A stretch of 64,000 nucleotides of DNA, from the NCBI GenBank assembly GCA_965260995.1, contig CBDHCD010000003.1, positions 1,488,001 through 1,552,000 on the forward strand. The letters are read 5' to 3'. The notes below the pieces were generated by a model, which was not told the origin of the DNA, did no database searches, and saw only the letters and a program-made list of their open reading frames with translations. The position numbers and the translations under genes are program-made. How positions within the stretch are numbered: the first letter of the stretch is position 1; every line of letters starts with the position of its first letter. The stretch comes from JBBROS01 sp965260995 (GTDB taxonomy: Bacteria > Pseudomonadota > Alphaproteobacteria > Acetobacterales > Acetobacteraceae). Positions 44,515 through 53,512 of the stretch are shown one piece after another.

Positions 44515-45568
44515 CCCGCCGCAGCAGCCGGGCCATCGGCCGGTCCACCCACGCCGCCAGCGCCGCCGCCACCGCCAGCGCCGCCGCCAGCAGCACGGCG
44601 AACACGAGGCCCGGCCCCAGCCGCGCCGCCAGGCCCGGCGGCCCGATCCAGTGCGCCACCGCGTCGATCACCAGCAGGTGCGACAGGTAGAGCGGATACG
44701 ACAACGCCCCCGCCGCCATCGCCAGCGCCGCCCCGCGCGGCCCGAATCGCAATCCCCCGTCCCGCTCCAGCGCCGCCAGCCCGAGGATGACCGCCCCGTA
44801 TCCCGCCCCGTACACCGGCCGCGACACGATCGGGCCGTACACGGCCCCCCACCCGTCGAGCGACATCCGCCACAGCACCACCCCGGCCCCCGCCGCCAGC
44901 AGCGCCCAGCTCGCACCCTGGCCCGCACCTTGGTCCGCACCCTGGCCCGCCGGCCAGCGCGGCAGCAGCCACCCGGCCAGCAGCCCGGCGAAGAACATGA
45001 AGTTGAAGCTGCTCAGCACGTGCGCCAGCACGGCGCCGCCGACCGAGGCCTCCAACACCTGCGGCAGCACCGTCCACCACGCCACCGTCGCCGCCACCCA
45101 CGCCGCCAGCAGCCAGCGCCCCGCGCCCGCCACCAGGCACACCGCGAGCACCAGGTAGAACGTCACCTCCTGCCGCAGCGTCCACGCCACCACCAGCAGG
45201 TTGTCCATCCGCACCGGCAGCAGGCTCAGCCAGGCCGCGATCGCCCCCGGCGTCAGCGACGGCGCCAGCCAGAACTTGTGCAGCTGCACCGCCAGCGCCA
45301 GCCAATACAGCGGATAGATGCGGCAGAACCGCTTCCACAGGAACCGTCCGACATCGCCCCCGCGCCCGATCTCGTCCCCGTGCGCCACCGCCATCACGAA
45401 GCCGCTCAACACGAAGAAGAACGCCACCCCGGCCGTCCCCGGCATCCGGAAACTGTGCCACTGGCCGAACGGCAGGTCCGGGTTGCCGCCGATCAGGCCG
45501 TCGCAATGCGCCACCACCACCGACAACGCCGCCAATCCCCGCGCCGCCTCGATGCTCCTCAGCTTCAC
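44474..45568 (-). CDS. Acyltransferase-3 family membrane protein
   Basis: 364 residues with about ten helices. MKLRSIEAARGLAALSVVVAHC (catalytic His), GVAFFFVLSGFVMAVAHG and FLWKRFCRIYPLYWLAL are the acyltransferase-3/OafA signature. It would O-acylate an extracytoplasmic glycan. A GADQGAGQGA repeat lies in a loop. Convergent with DUF2142; both may act on the same surface polymer. Confidence 0.9.
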   Translation of the reverse strand: MKLRSIEAARGLAALSVVVAHCDGLIGGNPDLPFGQWHSFRMPGTAGVAFFFVLSGFVMAVAHGDEIGRGGDVGRFLWKRFCRIYPLYWLALAVQLHKFWLAPSLTPGAIAAWLSLLPVRMDNLLVVAWTLRQEVTFYLVLAVCLVAGAGRWLLAAWVAATVAWWTVLPQVLEASVGGAVLAHVLSSFNFMFFAGLLAGWLLPRWPAGQGADQGAGQGASWALLAAGAGVVLWRMSLDGWGAVYGPIVSRPVYGAGYGAVILGLAALERDGGLRFGPRGAALAMAAGALSYPLYLSHLLVIDAVAHWIGPPGLAARLGPGLVFAVLLAAALAVAAALAAWVDRPMARLLRRVSAGNTLRRPAPG

Positions 45569-45819
45569 CCGCCGCCCCCCGACGCCGGGCAGGACGCTGA
45601 CCGGCTAAGGCGCGGTTTACAGCAGAAGCACGGTCATATGGCTAGGCGCTCATCCGGCCGAGCCAGATCACCTGTCGGTCAGGGATGCTCACTGGAGAGG
45701 CCGGTCACGGCGCGGTCGAGTCGGGCCGCCGCGCCCGAGCCGACGCCCGGCCGTCCGGACATGACGGTTGCCGGGCACGCGACCCAGGCCCGTTCAGGAG
45801 GCCAGTGCCGCCCCGGCCG

Positions 45820-45960
45820 TCACGACAACCGCGCCGGGATCGGGTCGGGCGCCGGATCGTTGCCGGGCGGCACCTCCACCGGCGGCACGTCGTTGGGCGG
45901 CGGATCCTGGATCGGCACCGGGCCGGGCCGCGGGATTGGGTCGGGCATCTGTGCGTTCAT
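45820..45960 (-). CDS. Small proline-rich protein
   Basis: 46 residues, almost half proline (PDPIPRPGPVPIQDPPPNDVP). GAGGAGGACAGC immediately precedes the ATG, a strong RBS for a small gene. No domain or signal peptide. It lies alone in a 590-base gap whose remaining parts (45569-45819, 45961-46156) show no other gene; a near-duplicated CACGTCAGGG occurs at about 46074-46102. Confidence 0.55.
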   Translation of the reverse strand: MNAQMPDPIPRPGPVPIQDPPPNDVPPVEVPPGNDPAPDPIPARLS

Positions 45961-46156
45961 GCTGTCCTCCTCGTTGATGCGACGGGCCTTGCTGACGCAA
46001 CGGGCGGCGTGGCGCAAGGATGCCCGCGCTCGCCGAACAATCGCGCGACGATCCGGGCCATACCCATGAAGCACGTCAGGGCATGAAACACGTCAGGGAT
46101 CGCTCCAGGAACCACCGCCAGTGGCCCGATCCGGCCCGATCCTCTAAGCGGTCGCC

Positions 46157-47023
46157 ATGCCGACCACCATCCTGTCCATCCAGTCCTGGGTCGCCACCGG
46201 CCACGTCGGCAACGCCGCCGCCATGTTCCCGCTCCAGCGCCTCGGGGCCGAGGTCTGGGCCGTCCACACCGTCCAGTTCAGCAACCACCCCGGCCACGGC
46301 GGCTTCACCGGCCAGGTCCTCGGCGGCGACGCGGTCCGCGCCGTGATCGACGGCATCGCCGCCCGCGGCCTCCTGTCCCGCTGCGACGCCGTGCTGTCCG
46401 GCTACCTCGGCGACGCCGCCACCGCCGACGCCGTGCTCCACGCCGCCGCCGCCGCCCAGGCCGCCAACCCGGCCGCCCTCTACTGCTGTGACCCGGTCAT
46501 CGGCGACGTCGGCCGCGGCGTCTTCGTCCGCCCCGGCATCCCCGAGCTGCTCGACGCGCGCGCCGTGCCCCAGGCCGACATCCTCACCCCCAACCAGTTC
46601 GAGCTGGAGCACCTGGACGGCGCGCCCTGCCCCACCCTGGCCGACGCCCGCGCCGCCGTCGCCCGCCTCCAGGCCCGCATGGCCGCCGGCGGCCGCCGCA
46701 CCGTGCTCGTCACCAGCCTGCTCGCCGCCGAGACCCCGCCCGACGCCATCGACCTGCTCGCCGCCGACCGGTCCGGCGCTTGGCTGCTGCGCACGCCGCT
46801 GCTGCCCATCGCGCCCAGCGGGGCCGGCGACGCCATCGCCGCCCTGTTCCTGCTGCACCTGCTCCGCACCGGCTCGGCCCGCGCCGCCCTGGAGCAGGCC
46901 GGCAGCGCCGTCGCCGGCCTGTTGCGCCGCACCGCCGCCGCCCGCGCGCCCGAGCTGCTGCTGGTCGAGGCGCAGGAGGAGTTCGTCCGCCCGTCCCTGT
47001 TGTTCGCCGCCGCCGAATTGTGA
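46157..47023 (+). CDS. pdxY: Pyridoxal kinase
   Basis: 288 residues of the ribokinase-like PdxK/PdxY family. ILSIQSWVATGHVGNAAAMFPLQRLG, YCCDPVIGDVGRGVFV, DILTPNQFELEHL and the anion-hole PSGAGDAIAALFL are intact. It phosphorylates pyridoxal with ATP in B6 salvage. Confidence 0.94.
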   Translation: MPTTILSIQSWVATGHVGNAAAMFPLQRLGAEVWAVHTVQFSNHPGHGGFTGQVLGGDAVRAVIDGIAARGLLSRCDAVLSGYLGDAATADAVLHAAAAAQAANPAALYCCDPVIGDVGRGVFVRPGIPELLDARAVPQADILTPNQFELEHLDGAPCPTLADARAAVARLQARMAAGGRRTVLVTSLLAAETPPDAIDLLAADRSGAWLLRTPLLPIAPSGAGDAIAALFLLHLLRTGSARAALEQAGSAVAGLLRRTAAARAPELLLVEAQEEFVRPSLLFAAAEL

Positions 47024-47140
47024 GGCTGCGCCGTGAGATGGCCGAATTGTGAAAAATCGCCGCAGCGCCGCCAGCCTGCCCTGATCTTGCCGTGATCGCG
47101 TCCTAGATCGATTGGGTAACGCCAGCCGCAGGATGGCCTC

Positions 47141-48907
47141 ATGCGCTTCCTCAAGATCTACCGTCGGGTGCTCACCTCGCTGGGCAACGACAGCCGATTG
47201 GCTTTCATGCTGGGGGGGGCCAACCTGGTGGTCGCCGGGCTGCAGTTCCTCGACCCGCTGCTGTTCGGCCGCGTGATCGGCATGTTGGCCAACGGCGACC
47301 GCGTCGAGGCCGGCGTCCTGTGGACCGACATCGTGCAGTTGCTCGGGGTGTGGTTCGCCGTCGGCGTCGCCGCCATCGGCGCCAACATGGCCACCGCGCT
47401 GCACTCGGAGCGCATGGCCCACCGCAACCGCCTGACCATCATGAACCGCTACTTCGGCCACGTGCTGTCGCTGCCGCTGTCCTTCCACGGCGACATCCAC
47501 TCCGGCCGGCTGATGAAGGTCATGCTCGGCGGCTCCGACAGCCTGTTCGGCCTGTGGCTAACCTTCTTCAAGGACCAGCTCGCTACCTACGTCGCCGTGC
47601 TCGTCCTCCTGCCGATGACCTTCCTCCTCAACTGGCGGCTGGCCCTCACCCTGGTCGTGCTGGTCGTGGTGTTCATCGTCGTCACCGCCGTCGTCGTGCA
47701 GAAGACCGAGACCGGCCAGCGCCAGGTCGAGTACCTCCAATCCCAATTGGCCGGCACGGCGCAGGACGCGCTCGCCAACGTGATGGTGGTGCAGTCCTTC
47801 ACCCGCCTCTCGGCGGAGAGCCGCCTGTTCGGCCAGATCATCGAGGACGTGATCCGCAACCAGTTCCCCGTGCTGAACTGGTGGGCCATCGTCAACGTGC
47901 TGACCCGCGGCGCCAGCACGCTCGCCGTCATCGCCATCGTCATCATCGGCACCCTGCTCCACTTCGATGGCAAGGCCAGCGTCGGCGAGATCGTCAGCTT
48001 CATGGGCTTCGCCACCCTGCTCATCAGCCGCCTCGAAGCCGGCGTCCAGTTCGCCTCCCGCGTGTTCTTCCAATTGCCGATGCTGGAGGACTTCTTCGAG
48101 GTGCTCGACGCCAAGAGCTCCGTCCCCGAGCAGCCGGACGCCCGCGAGCTCGACGCCCAGGCCGGCGACGTCGAGTTCGACCGCGTCGCCTTCGCCTACC
48201 CGGGTGGCCCCAACATCCTCACCGACGTCACCTTCCGCGCCCGCCCCGGCACCTCCGTCGCCCTCGTCGGCCAGACGGGCGCCGGCAAGTCCACCGTGAT
48301 GAACCTGCTGCAACGCCTGTGGGACCCGGTGTCCGGCGCCATCCGCGTCGACGGCCAGGACCTGCGCGACGTGTCGCTGGAAAGCCTGCGCCGCTCCATC
48401 GGCGTCGTGTTCCAGGAAAGCATGTTGTTCAACCGCACCATCCGCGACAACCTGCGCATCGGCCGCCCCAACGCCACCGACGACGAGCTGGAGCAGGCCT
48501 GCCGCCTCGCCGACGCCCACGAGTTCGTCATCCGCCAGCCGCAGGGCTACGACACCGTGGTCGGCGAGCGCGGCTCCACCCTCTCGGGCGGCCAGCGCCA
48601 GCGCCTCGCCATCGCCCGCGCCCTGCTGAAAGACCCGCCGATCCTGATCCTCGACGAGGCCACCAGCGCCCTCGACGCCGCCACCGAGGCCCGCGTCTCC
48701 CGCGCCATGCAGACCTTGATGAAGGGCCGCACCACCTTCATCATCGCCCACCGCCTCAGCACCGTCCGCGACGCCGACGAGATCCTGGTGTTCGACAACG
48801 GCCGCGTCGTCGAGCACGGCAGCTTCGACGGCCTCATCGCCCAGCGCGGCAAGTTCGCCGAGCTGGTCGAGACTCAGCTTTCCCCCCAGCTCGCCGCCGC
48901 CCAGTAA
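47141..48907 (+). CDS. ndvA: Cyclic beta-1,2-glucan exporter (NdvA/ChvA-type ABC protein)
   Basis: 588 residues: six-helix membrane domain (1-310) then ABC domain with VGQTGAGKSTVMNLLQRL (Walker A), STLSGGQRQRLAIARALL (signature) and ILILDEATSALDA (Walker B). LQFLDPLLFGRVIGML, HLSLPLSFHGDIHSGRLMKVMLGGSDSLFGLWL-type segments (here VLSLPLSFHGDIHSGR) match the glucan exporters NdvA/ChvA better than MsbA. It acts as a homodimer in the inner membrane. The opgC-like gene at 17.8 kb could modify its product. Confidence 0.86.
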   Translation: MRFLKIYRRVLTSLGNDSRLAFMLGGANLVVAGLQFLDPLLFGRVIGMLANGDRVEAGVLWTDIVQLLGVWFAVGVAAIGANMATALHSERMAHRNRLTIMNRYFGHVLSLPLSFHGDIHSGRLMKVMLGGSDSLFGLWLTFFKDQLATYVAVLVLLPMTFLLNWRLALTLVVLVVVFIVVTAVVVQKTETGQRQVEYLQSQLAGTAQDALANVMVVQSFTRLSAESRLFGQIIEDVIRNQFPVLNWWAIVNVLTRGASTLAVIAIVIIGTLLHFDGKASVGEIVSFMGFATLLISRLEAGVQFASRVFFQLPMLEDFFEVLDAKSSVPEQPDARELDAQAGDVEFDRVAFAYPGGPNILTDVTFRARPGTSVALVGQTGAGKSTVMNLLQRLWDPVSGAIRVDGQDLRDVSLESLRRSIGVVFQESMLFNRTIRDNLRIGRPNATDDELEQACRLADAHEFVIRQPQGYDTVVGERGSTLSGGQRQRLAIARALLKDPPILILDEATSALDAATEARVSRAMQTLMKGRTTFIIAHRLSTVRDADEILVFDNGRVVEHGSFDGLIAQRGKFAELVETQLSPQLAAAQ

Positions 48908-48997
48908 GCCGCAACTTACGCTGCACCCGCGCAGCGCCCGGTTGCGCCCGCGGTCTCGGCGCGCGCAAGATGGCCTTAACCAAGGAGGGAGAAGGCC

Positions 48998-49426
48998 ATG
49001 ACCATCGCCGCGATCCTCAAGCAAAAAGGCAGCAACGTCGCCCACGTCCCGCCGGCCGCCACCATCGCCGAGGTGGCCCAGCGCCTGCGCGAGCACCGCA
49101 TCGGCGCCATCCTCGTGCTCGACGCCGGCGACCTCGTGGGCATCGTCAGCGAGCGCGACATTGTGAAAAGCCTCGCCGAGCAGGGCGCCAGCACCCTCGA
49201 CCTGACCGCCGCCCAGCTCATGACCCGGGCGCTCCATACCGCGACCAGCCACACGTCCGTGCCCGAGGCCATGACGCTCATGACCCAGCGCCGCGTCCGC
49301 CACCTGCCCGTGGTCGACGCGGGCCGCCTGGTCGGCATCGTCAGCATCGGCGACGTCGTCAAAGCCCGCATCGACCAGCAGGAGCATGAGGTCGACAGCC
49401 TCAGGGCCTACGTCGCCGGCGCTTGA
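48998..49426 (+). CDS. Twin-CBS-domain protein
   Basis: 142 residues made of two CBS motifs (ATIAEVAQRLREHRIGAILVLD.. GIVSERDIVKSL; SVPEAMTLMTQRRVRHLPVVD.. GIVSIGDVVKARI). Binds adenosyl nucleotides and works as a regulatory module. AAGGAGGGAGAAGGCC precedes the ATG. Followed by an intergenic repeat. Confidence 0.93.
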   Translation: MTIAAILKQKGSNVAHVPPAATIAEVAQRLREHRIGAILVLDAGDLVGIVSERDIVKSLAEQGASTLDLTAAQLMTRALHTATSHTSVPEAMTLMTQRRVRHLPVVDAGRLVGIVSIGDVVKARIDQQEHEVDSLRAYVAGA

Positions 49427-49465
49427 GGCCGGGCCGGCGGCCCGGGCGCGGCAGGCGGCCAGACT

Positions 49466-49499
49466 CTAGAGCGGTTTCATGTTGCACGAAACCGCTCTA
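49466..49499. repeat. Intergenic repeat, left half, cut by IS insertion
   Basis: AGAGCGGTTTCATGTTGC..AAACCGCTCTA is almost identical to 1623-1654. It stops at TA 49498-49499, where the IS begins; the rest continues at 50365. Confidence 0.88.
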
Positions 49500-50364
49500 G
49501 GCGGTAGTGACGATTTCACCGAAGCAGGACGACTATGGCGGCGAGTTGGACGAAGCCTCTGTAGTTGGGCAGGAGCTTGTCGTAGCGGGTGGCCACGCGC
49601 CTGAACTGCTTCAGCTTGTTGAAGAACCGCTCGGCGAGGTTGCGCTCCCGGTAGAGCGCCTTGTCATGGTCGCGTGGCGTTTTGCGGTTGGACCGGGGCG
49701 GGATGACAGCCTCGGCTCCCATGTCGCCTATGGCATCCCGCAGGTGGTCAGCGTCGTATCCCTTGTCGGCGATCACGGCACCGGGCTTGAGGCCGTCCAG
49801 CAGTTCGTGGCCGCGCGTGACGTCATGGCGCTGCCCCGGCCCGAACAGCAGGCGCACCGGGTTGCCCAGCGCGTCGGTGGCGGCGTGTACCTTGGTGCTC
49901 AGGCCGCCGCGAGAGCGGCCCAGCCCCTGGGCATCAGGCCCCCCTTGGACCGGCGGGCCCCGGCCGCGTGCTGGTGGGCGCGCACGACCGTGCTGTCGAT
50001 CATCAGCCATTCCAGGTCGCTGTCCGCCGCAAGCACGGCCAGGAAGCCGCCCAAGACGTCGCGCTCGACCCAGCGATAGAAGCGGCGCTTCACGGCCTGG
50101 TAATCACCATACCGCTCGGGCAGGTCGCGCCAGCGCGCGCCAGAGCGCGCCATCCACAGCAGCGCATCCACGAACCGGCGGTTGTCGCAACGCGGCCCAC
50201 GCTGGCCCTCGCGCCCGCCCGGAACCAGGTCCCGCAAGCGCTCCCACTGGTCGTCGCGCAACGCATCCACCTCAACGCCCGCCATCGCCAAACCTCGAAA
50301 TCAGCCTTGAACCACACCCAGCGCCGAACCGGAACCCAGCCAAGCTGAAATCGTCACTACGGCC
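49500..50364 (-). mobile_element. IS5-family (IS427-type) insertion sequence, 865 bp
   Basis: Terminal inverted repeats GGCGGTAGTGACGATTTCA (left) and GGCCGTAGTGACGATTTCA (right, complement) differ at one base. A TA dinucleotide is duplicated (49498-49499 and 50365-50366) within a CTAG target, as for the IS427 group. The insertion interrupts a dispersed repeat whose intact form (1621-1725) shows the exact original junction. Confidence 0.94.
49516..50291 (-). CDS. IS427-group transposase, two frames joined by -1 frameshift (OrfA 50291-49899, OrfB to 49516)
   Basis: OrfA (130 residues) has the DUF4096 N-terminal domain (DDQWERLRDLVPGG, WRDLPERYGDYQAVKRRFYRW) and the first Asp (MIDSTVVRAHQHAAGARR). 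OrfB resumes with GGPDAQGLGRSRGGLSTKVHAA and has VIADKGYDADHLRDAI (second Asp) and YRERNLAERFFNKLKQFR (Glu). The frames meet at an A2G6 run (AAGGGGGGCC) near 49945-49955, where a -1 slip would join them, the normal expression mode of this group. No other lesion is seen, so the element is probably active. Confidence 0.9.
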
Positions 50365-50411
50365 TAGCCATCGTTCCACGCGCTTGCTCCTCGTTCGACG
50401 AGCGTGAATCC
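50365..50411. repeat. Intergenic repeat, right half, after IS insertion
   Basis: TAGCCATCGTTCCACGCG continues the repeat exactly as at 1652-1670 before diverging. Confidence 0.8.
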
Positions 50412-50524
50412 CGCTCAAGCGCCCCCGCTTGATCGGGAAGCGTCTTGGACGGCAATCGCCCTGATCGGACATCGGGGCGATAAGGATCTGGACAGCCGGC
50501 GAGGCCCCCACTATCCGGGGCGCG

Positions 50525-51757
50525 ATGCGGCGACGCCTCCTTGCCCTGCTCCTGACGCCCCTGCTCGCCGCCTGCGCCGTCGCCCGCTTCGACGTGCCCG
50601 GCGCGTCCGACGAGGCCGCCTACGCCGCCGCCCACCCGCTTTACGCCGAGTACTGCGCGCTCACGCAGATCAAGAAGAAGCCCGGCTTCGGCGCTGACAT
50701 CCGCGGCGAGATCGGCGGCCACGCCGTGTTCTACCTCAACGGCGCCTGCCTCGACCCCGCCTCCCGCTACCCCGTGCTGCGGCTCTGCGGCGACGTGAGC
50801 GCCCCCCACGAGGACGGCGTCGGCCTCAGCATGAACGCCCATTTCCGCGACGCGAAGTGGGTGGCGACGCCGGGCCGCGACTTCTTCTTCAACGGCGGCC
50901 TGCCGCCCGGCGCGCCCCTCACCCGCGCTGCCTACGAGGCGGTGCAGCGGGAAGCCAAGCGCCGCGGCATCTACGACGGCGTCGCGTTCCACCCCGCCGT
51001 GTTCGAACCCAAGCCCGCCGGCTGGTCCGACCGCGACTGGAAATACGAGATGTCGGTCGGCACCGACTACGCCATCGCGCTGGCCCGCGGCCGCTACTGC
51101 GCCCGCGTGCCCGTGACCCGGCCGCAGATGGCCCGCATGGTCGCCTTCCTCAACGACGAGAACGCCCCCTACCGCGAGCATCGCCGCGTGTTCCGCTGGA
51201 GCGTGTTCAACGACAACTGCATCCACCTCGCCCACAACGCCCTGGCCACGGCCGGGCTGTGGCTCCGCTGGCCGACCGAGCGCTTCCTGCCGGTCGCCGT
51301 GCTCGACTTCCCGGTGCCCAAGAACGAGTTCGTCAACCTGATGCGCCGCGCCAACGACGCCTGGCTGCCCGACCCCGGCGCCGTCTACCGCGACGTCGCC
51401 GCCCGCGCCGAGCTGCTCCGCTTCGGCCGCCTGCCCACCGGCCCCGGCGCCCTGGCCGAGGCCCGCGGCCCGCAGCGGCCGAACGAGGTTTACGACACCG
51501 ACCTCAAGCTCATCTTCTACGACGAGCCGATCGTGGGCCGTTACCGGCCCCGGTTCGAGCGCATCTTCTCCGAACCCCGCTACACCGACGCCGCCGCCAA
51601 CCAAGCCCATTTCGCCGCCCTCGCCCGGGTAGCGCTGGACCGCCGCCAGCCCCTCGCCTGGTGGCTCGCTCGCGCGCCCTATCGAGACGACCCGGCCGGC
51701 TTCGCCCGCGTCCACCAGCAGTTCTACGCCCTGATGGACCGCCTGGCCGCGCCGTGA
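50525..51757 (+). CDS. Lipoprotein of unknown function
   Basis: 410 residues with a lipobox (LTPLLAACA). HPLYAEYCALTQIKKKPGFGADIRG, GGHAVFYLNGACLDP, NDNCIHLAHNALA and YDTDLKLIFYDEP are distinctive. The NDNC-H-AHN segment resembles the catalytic region of NlpC/P60- or DUF4105-like envelope proteins, but assignment is not safe. It is 16 bases upstream of the GT2 gene, so it may be part of the pigment locus. Confidence 0.65.
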   Translation: MRRRLLALLLTPLLAACAVARFDVPGASDEAAYAAAHPLYAEYCALTQIKKKPGFGADIRGEIGGHAVFYLNGACLDPASRYPVLRLCGDVSAPHEDGVGLSMNAHFRDAKWVATPGRDFFFNGGLPPGAPLTRAAYEAVQREAKRRGIYDGVAFHPAVFEPKPAGWSDRDWKYEMSVGTDYAIALARGRYCARVPVTRPQMARMVAFLNDENAPYREHRRVFRWSVFNDNCIHLAHNALATAGLWLRWPTERFLPVAVLDFPVPKNEFVNLMRRANDAWLPDPGAVYRDVAARAELLRFGRLPTGPGALAEARGPQRPNEVYDTDLKLIFYDEPIVGRYRPRFERIFSEPRYTDAAANQAHFAALARVALDRRQPLAWWLARAPYRDDPAGFARVHQQFYALMDRLAAP

Positions 51758-51773
51758 CGCCGGCCTGACCGGC

Positions 51774-52475
51774 ATGGCCACCCACCTGGTCCTGATCCCG
51801 AGCTACGACCCCGGCCGCCAGCTCCGCGTCACCCTGCGAGGCGCGCTCGCCCAATGGCACCCGGTCTGGGTCGTCTCCGACGGCAGCACCGACGGCGCGG
51901 ACGCCTGCGCCGAGCCCCTCGGCGCCCGCCTGCTCCGCCGGCCCCTCAACGGCGGCAAAGGCGCCGCCGTCCTGCACGGCCTGACCCACGCGACGGGCGC
52001 CGGCTTCACCCACGCCCTGGTGATGGACGCCGACGGCCAGCACCCGGCCGACCGCATCCCCGCCTTCATGGCCGCCTCCCGCGCCCGCCCCGACGCCATG
52101 ATCCTCGGCCACCCCCGTTTCGGCCCCGACGCCCCCGCCGCCCGCGTCGCCGGCCGCCGCTTGGCCAACCTCTGCACCCGCCGGCTCACCCGCGGCGCAA
52201 TCGACGCCGACTGCCTGTTCGGCTTCCGCGTCTATCCGATCCGCCCGTTGCTCGAGGTGATGCGCGCCTCGCCCGGCATGCGCGGCTTCGATTTCGACCC
52301 CGAGGCGGCGATCCGCCTCGCCTGGCGCGGCGTCCCGGCCATCAGCCTGCCCGCGCCCGTCCGCTATCCCGCCGCCGCCGACGGCGGCGTGTCTCACTTC
52401 CGCTACGGCCGCGACAACATCCGCCTCGCCCGCATGTTCGCCCGGCTTCTAAAGAGTCGCGCTTTAGATTCCTGA
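51774..52475 (+). CDS. Glycosyltransferase family 2 of aryl-polyene locus
   Basis: 233 residues. VLIPSYDPGRQLRVTL, VWVVSDGSTDGADAC, LNGGKGAAVLHGL and ALVMDADGQHPADRI give the GT2 nucleotide-sugar and metal (DAD) sites; a CLFGFRVYPIRPLLEVM segment is typical of the short GT2 enzymes of aryl-polyene/xanthomonadin loci. No membrane helix at the end. Tail-to-tail overlap of 12 bases with the next, opposite gene. Confidence 0.85.
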   Translation: MATHLVLIPSYDPGRQLRVTLRGALAQWHPVWVVSDGSTDGADACAEPLGARLLRRPLNGGKGAAVLHGLTHATGAGFTHALVMDADGQHPADRIPAFMAASRARPDAMILGHPRFGPDAPAARVAGRRLANLCTRRLTRGAIDADCLFGFRVYPIRPLLEVMRASPGMRGFDFDPEAAIRLAWRGVPAISLPAPVRYPAAADGGVSHFRYGRDNIRLARMFARLLKSRALDS

Positions 52476-53153
52476 TTTCGTTGCATCGGAGACCAAGGCC
52501 CGCACCCCTCGGACCATGTCCGCCAGCCCCGTCGCCCGCTGCTGCCGCCACCGCCACCGCCGCACCAGCATCTCCGCTGCCGCCATCAGCAGCACCAACG
52601 GCCCGTGCAGCACCGTCACCAGCAGCCGCCACGCGCCGGGCGCCGCCGCCAGCAGCGCCGCCGACGCCGCCAGTTGCCCGGCGAACAGCCCGCACCACGC
52701 CGCCGTCACCCCCCGCGTATAGGGGACCATGCCGGCGTGGAACGCCGGGTTCACCCGCCGCGCCACCTTCGTCGCGACGCTGGTGCGGCCCGGCCGCAGC
52801 GAGGCGGCGAACACCCCGAGCAGCGACCCGTACAACAGCGCGTGCCCCAGCCCAGCCATCGCCAGCACCCCGGCCTCCGCCGACCACGCGCTACCGATGC
52901 CCAACCCCGCCAGCAGCATCCCCGCCGCTGCCGGCCCCGCCCACGGCAGCCGCGGCAGCGCCGCCCACAGCAGCGCCCCGCCGGCCGCCGCCTGAGCCGC
53001 CGCGCACCAGGCCGCCGCGCCGTATCCGCGCCCCATCGTTAGCAAAACTTGACTGGCGGCCAGCGCGCCGACCGCCACAATGCCCGCCCCGAGCCGCACG
53101 CGGCCCCGCCCCGCCCCGCCCATCCGCGCCCCGCCCATCCACGTCCAGCCCAT
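52464..53153 (-). CDS. COG4648-like membrane protein of aryl-polyene locus
   Basis: 229 residues with several helices. LGHALLYGSLLGVFAASLRPGRTSVATKVARRV and PYTRGVTAAWCGLFAGQLAASAALL match the small membrane protein present in aryl-polyene clusters and often misnamed. The N-terminal MGWTWMGGARMGGAG comes from a 15-base near-repeat, so ATG 53138 or 53123 are possible starts. It is divergent from the ACP operon. Confidence 0.78.
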   Translation of the reverse strand: MGWTWMGGARMGGAGRGRVRLGAGIVAVGALAASQVLLTMGRGYGAAAWCAAAQAAAGGALLWAALPRLPWAGPAAAGMLLAGLGIGSAWSAEAGVLAMAGLGHALLYGSLLGVFAASLRPGRTSVATKVARRVNPAFHAGMVPYTRGVTAAWCGLFAGQLAASAALLAAAPGAWRLLVTVLHGPLVLLMAAAEMLVRRWRWRQQRATGLADMVRGVRALVSDATKSGI

Positions 53154-53168
53154 CCGCCGCCTTCCGCT

Positions 53169-53197
53169 TTGCAGCCCGCCGCCGACCCCGCTATATC
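53169..53197 (+). promoter_or_regulatory. Sigma70-like promoter of the pigment operon
   Basis: TTGCAG (53169-53174) and TATATC (53192-53197) are separated by exactly 17 bases, 18 bases ahead of the ACP start codon, in the only AT-rich spot of the gap between divergent genes. Confidence 0.6.
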
Positions 53198-53215
53198 ATT
53201 TCGTGGAACAATGCC

Positions 53216-53512
53216 GTGACCGTTTTGCAAGCCGCGACCCCCGCCGTTTCGAGCCAGACCGAACCAGAACGCGCCCTGGCCGGCCTGATCGTGTCCTCGT
53301 TGCAACTCGAGGTCGCCGCTGACGCGATCACCCCCGCCGACCCTTTGTTCGGCGAAGGCCTCGGCCTCGACTCGATCGACGCCCTCGAACTCGCGCTGGC
53401 CATCTCCCGCGCCTACGGCTTCGAGCTGCGGTCGGACGACGAGCGCAACCAGCGCATCTTCGCCTCCCTCCGCACCCTGTCCGCCCACGTCGAGGCGCAC
53501 CGGACCCGGTGA
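53216..53512 (+). CDS. Acyl carrier protein
   Basis: 98 residues starting at GTG. LFGEGLGLDSIDALELALAISRAYGFEL carries the phosphopantetheine Ser53 in GLDSID. The short N-terminal tail is Ala/Thr-rich. It carries the growing aryl-polyene chain. It is the only ACP seen in the cluster; typical aryl-polyene clusters have two. The stop overlaps the ligase start (GTGATG). Confidence 0.92.
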   Translation: MTVLQAATPAVSSQTEPERALAGLIVSSLQLEVAADAITPADPLFGEGLGLDSIDALELALAISRAYGFELRSDDERNQRIFASLRTLSAHVEAHRTR

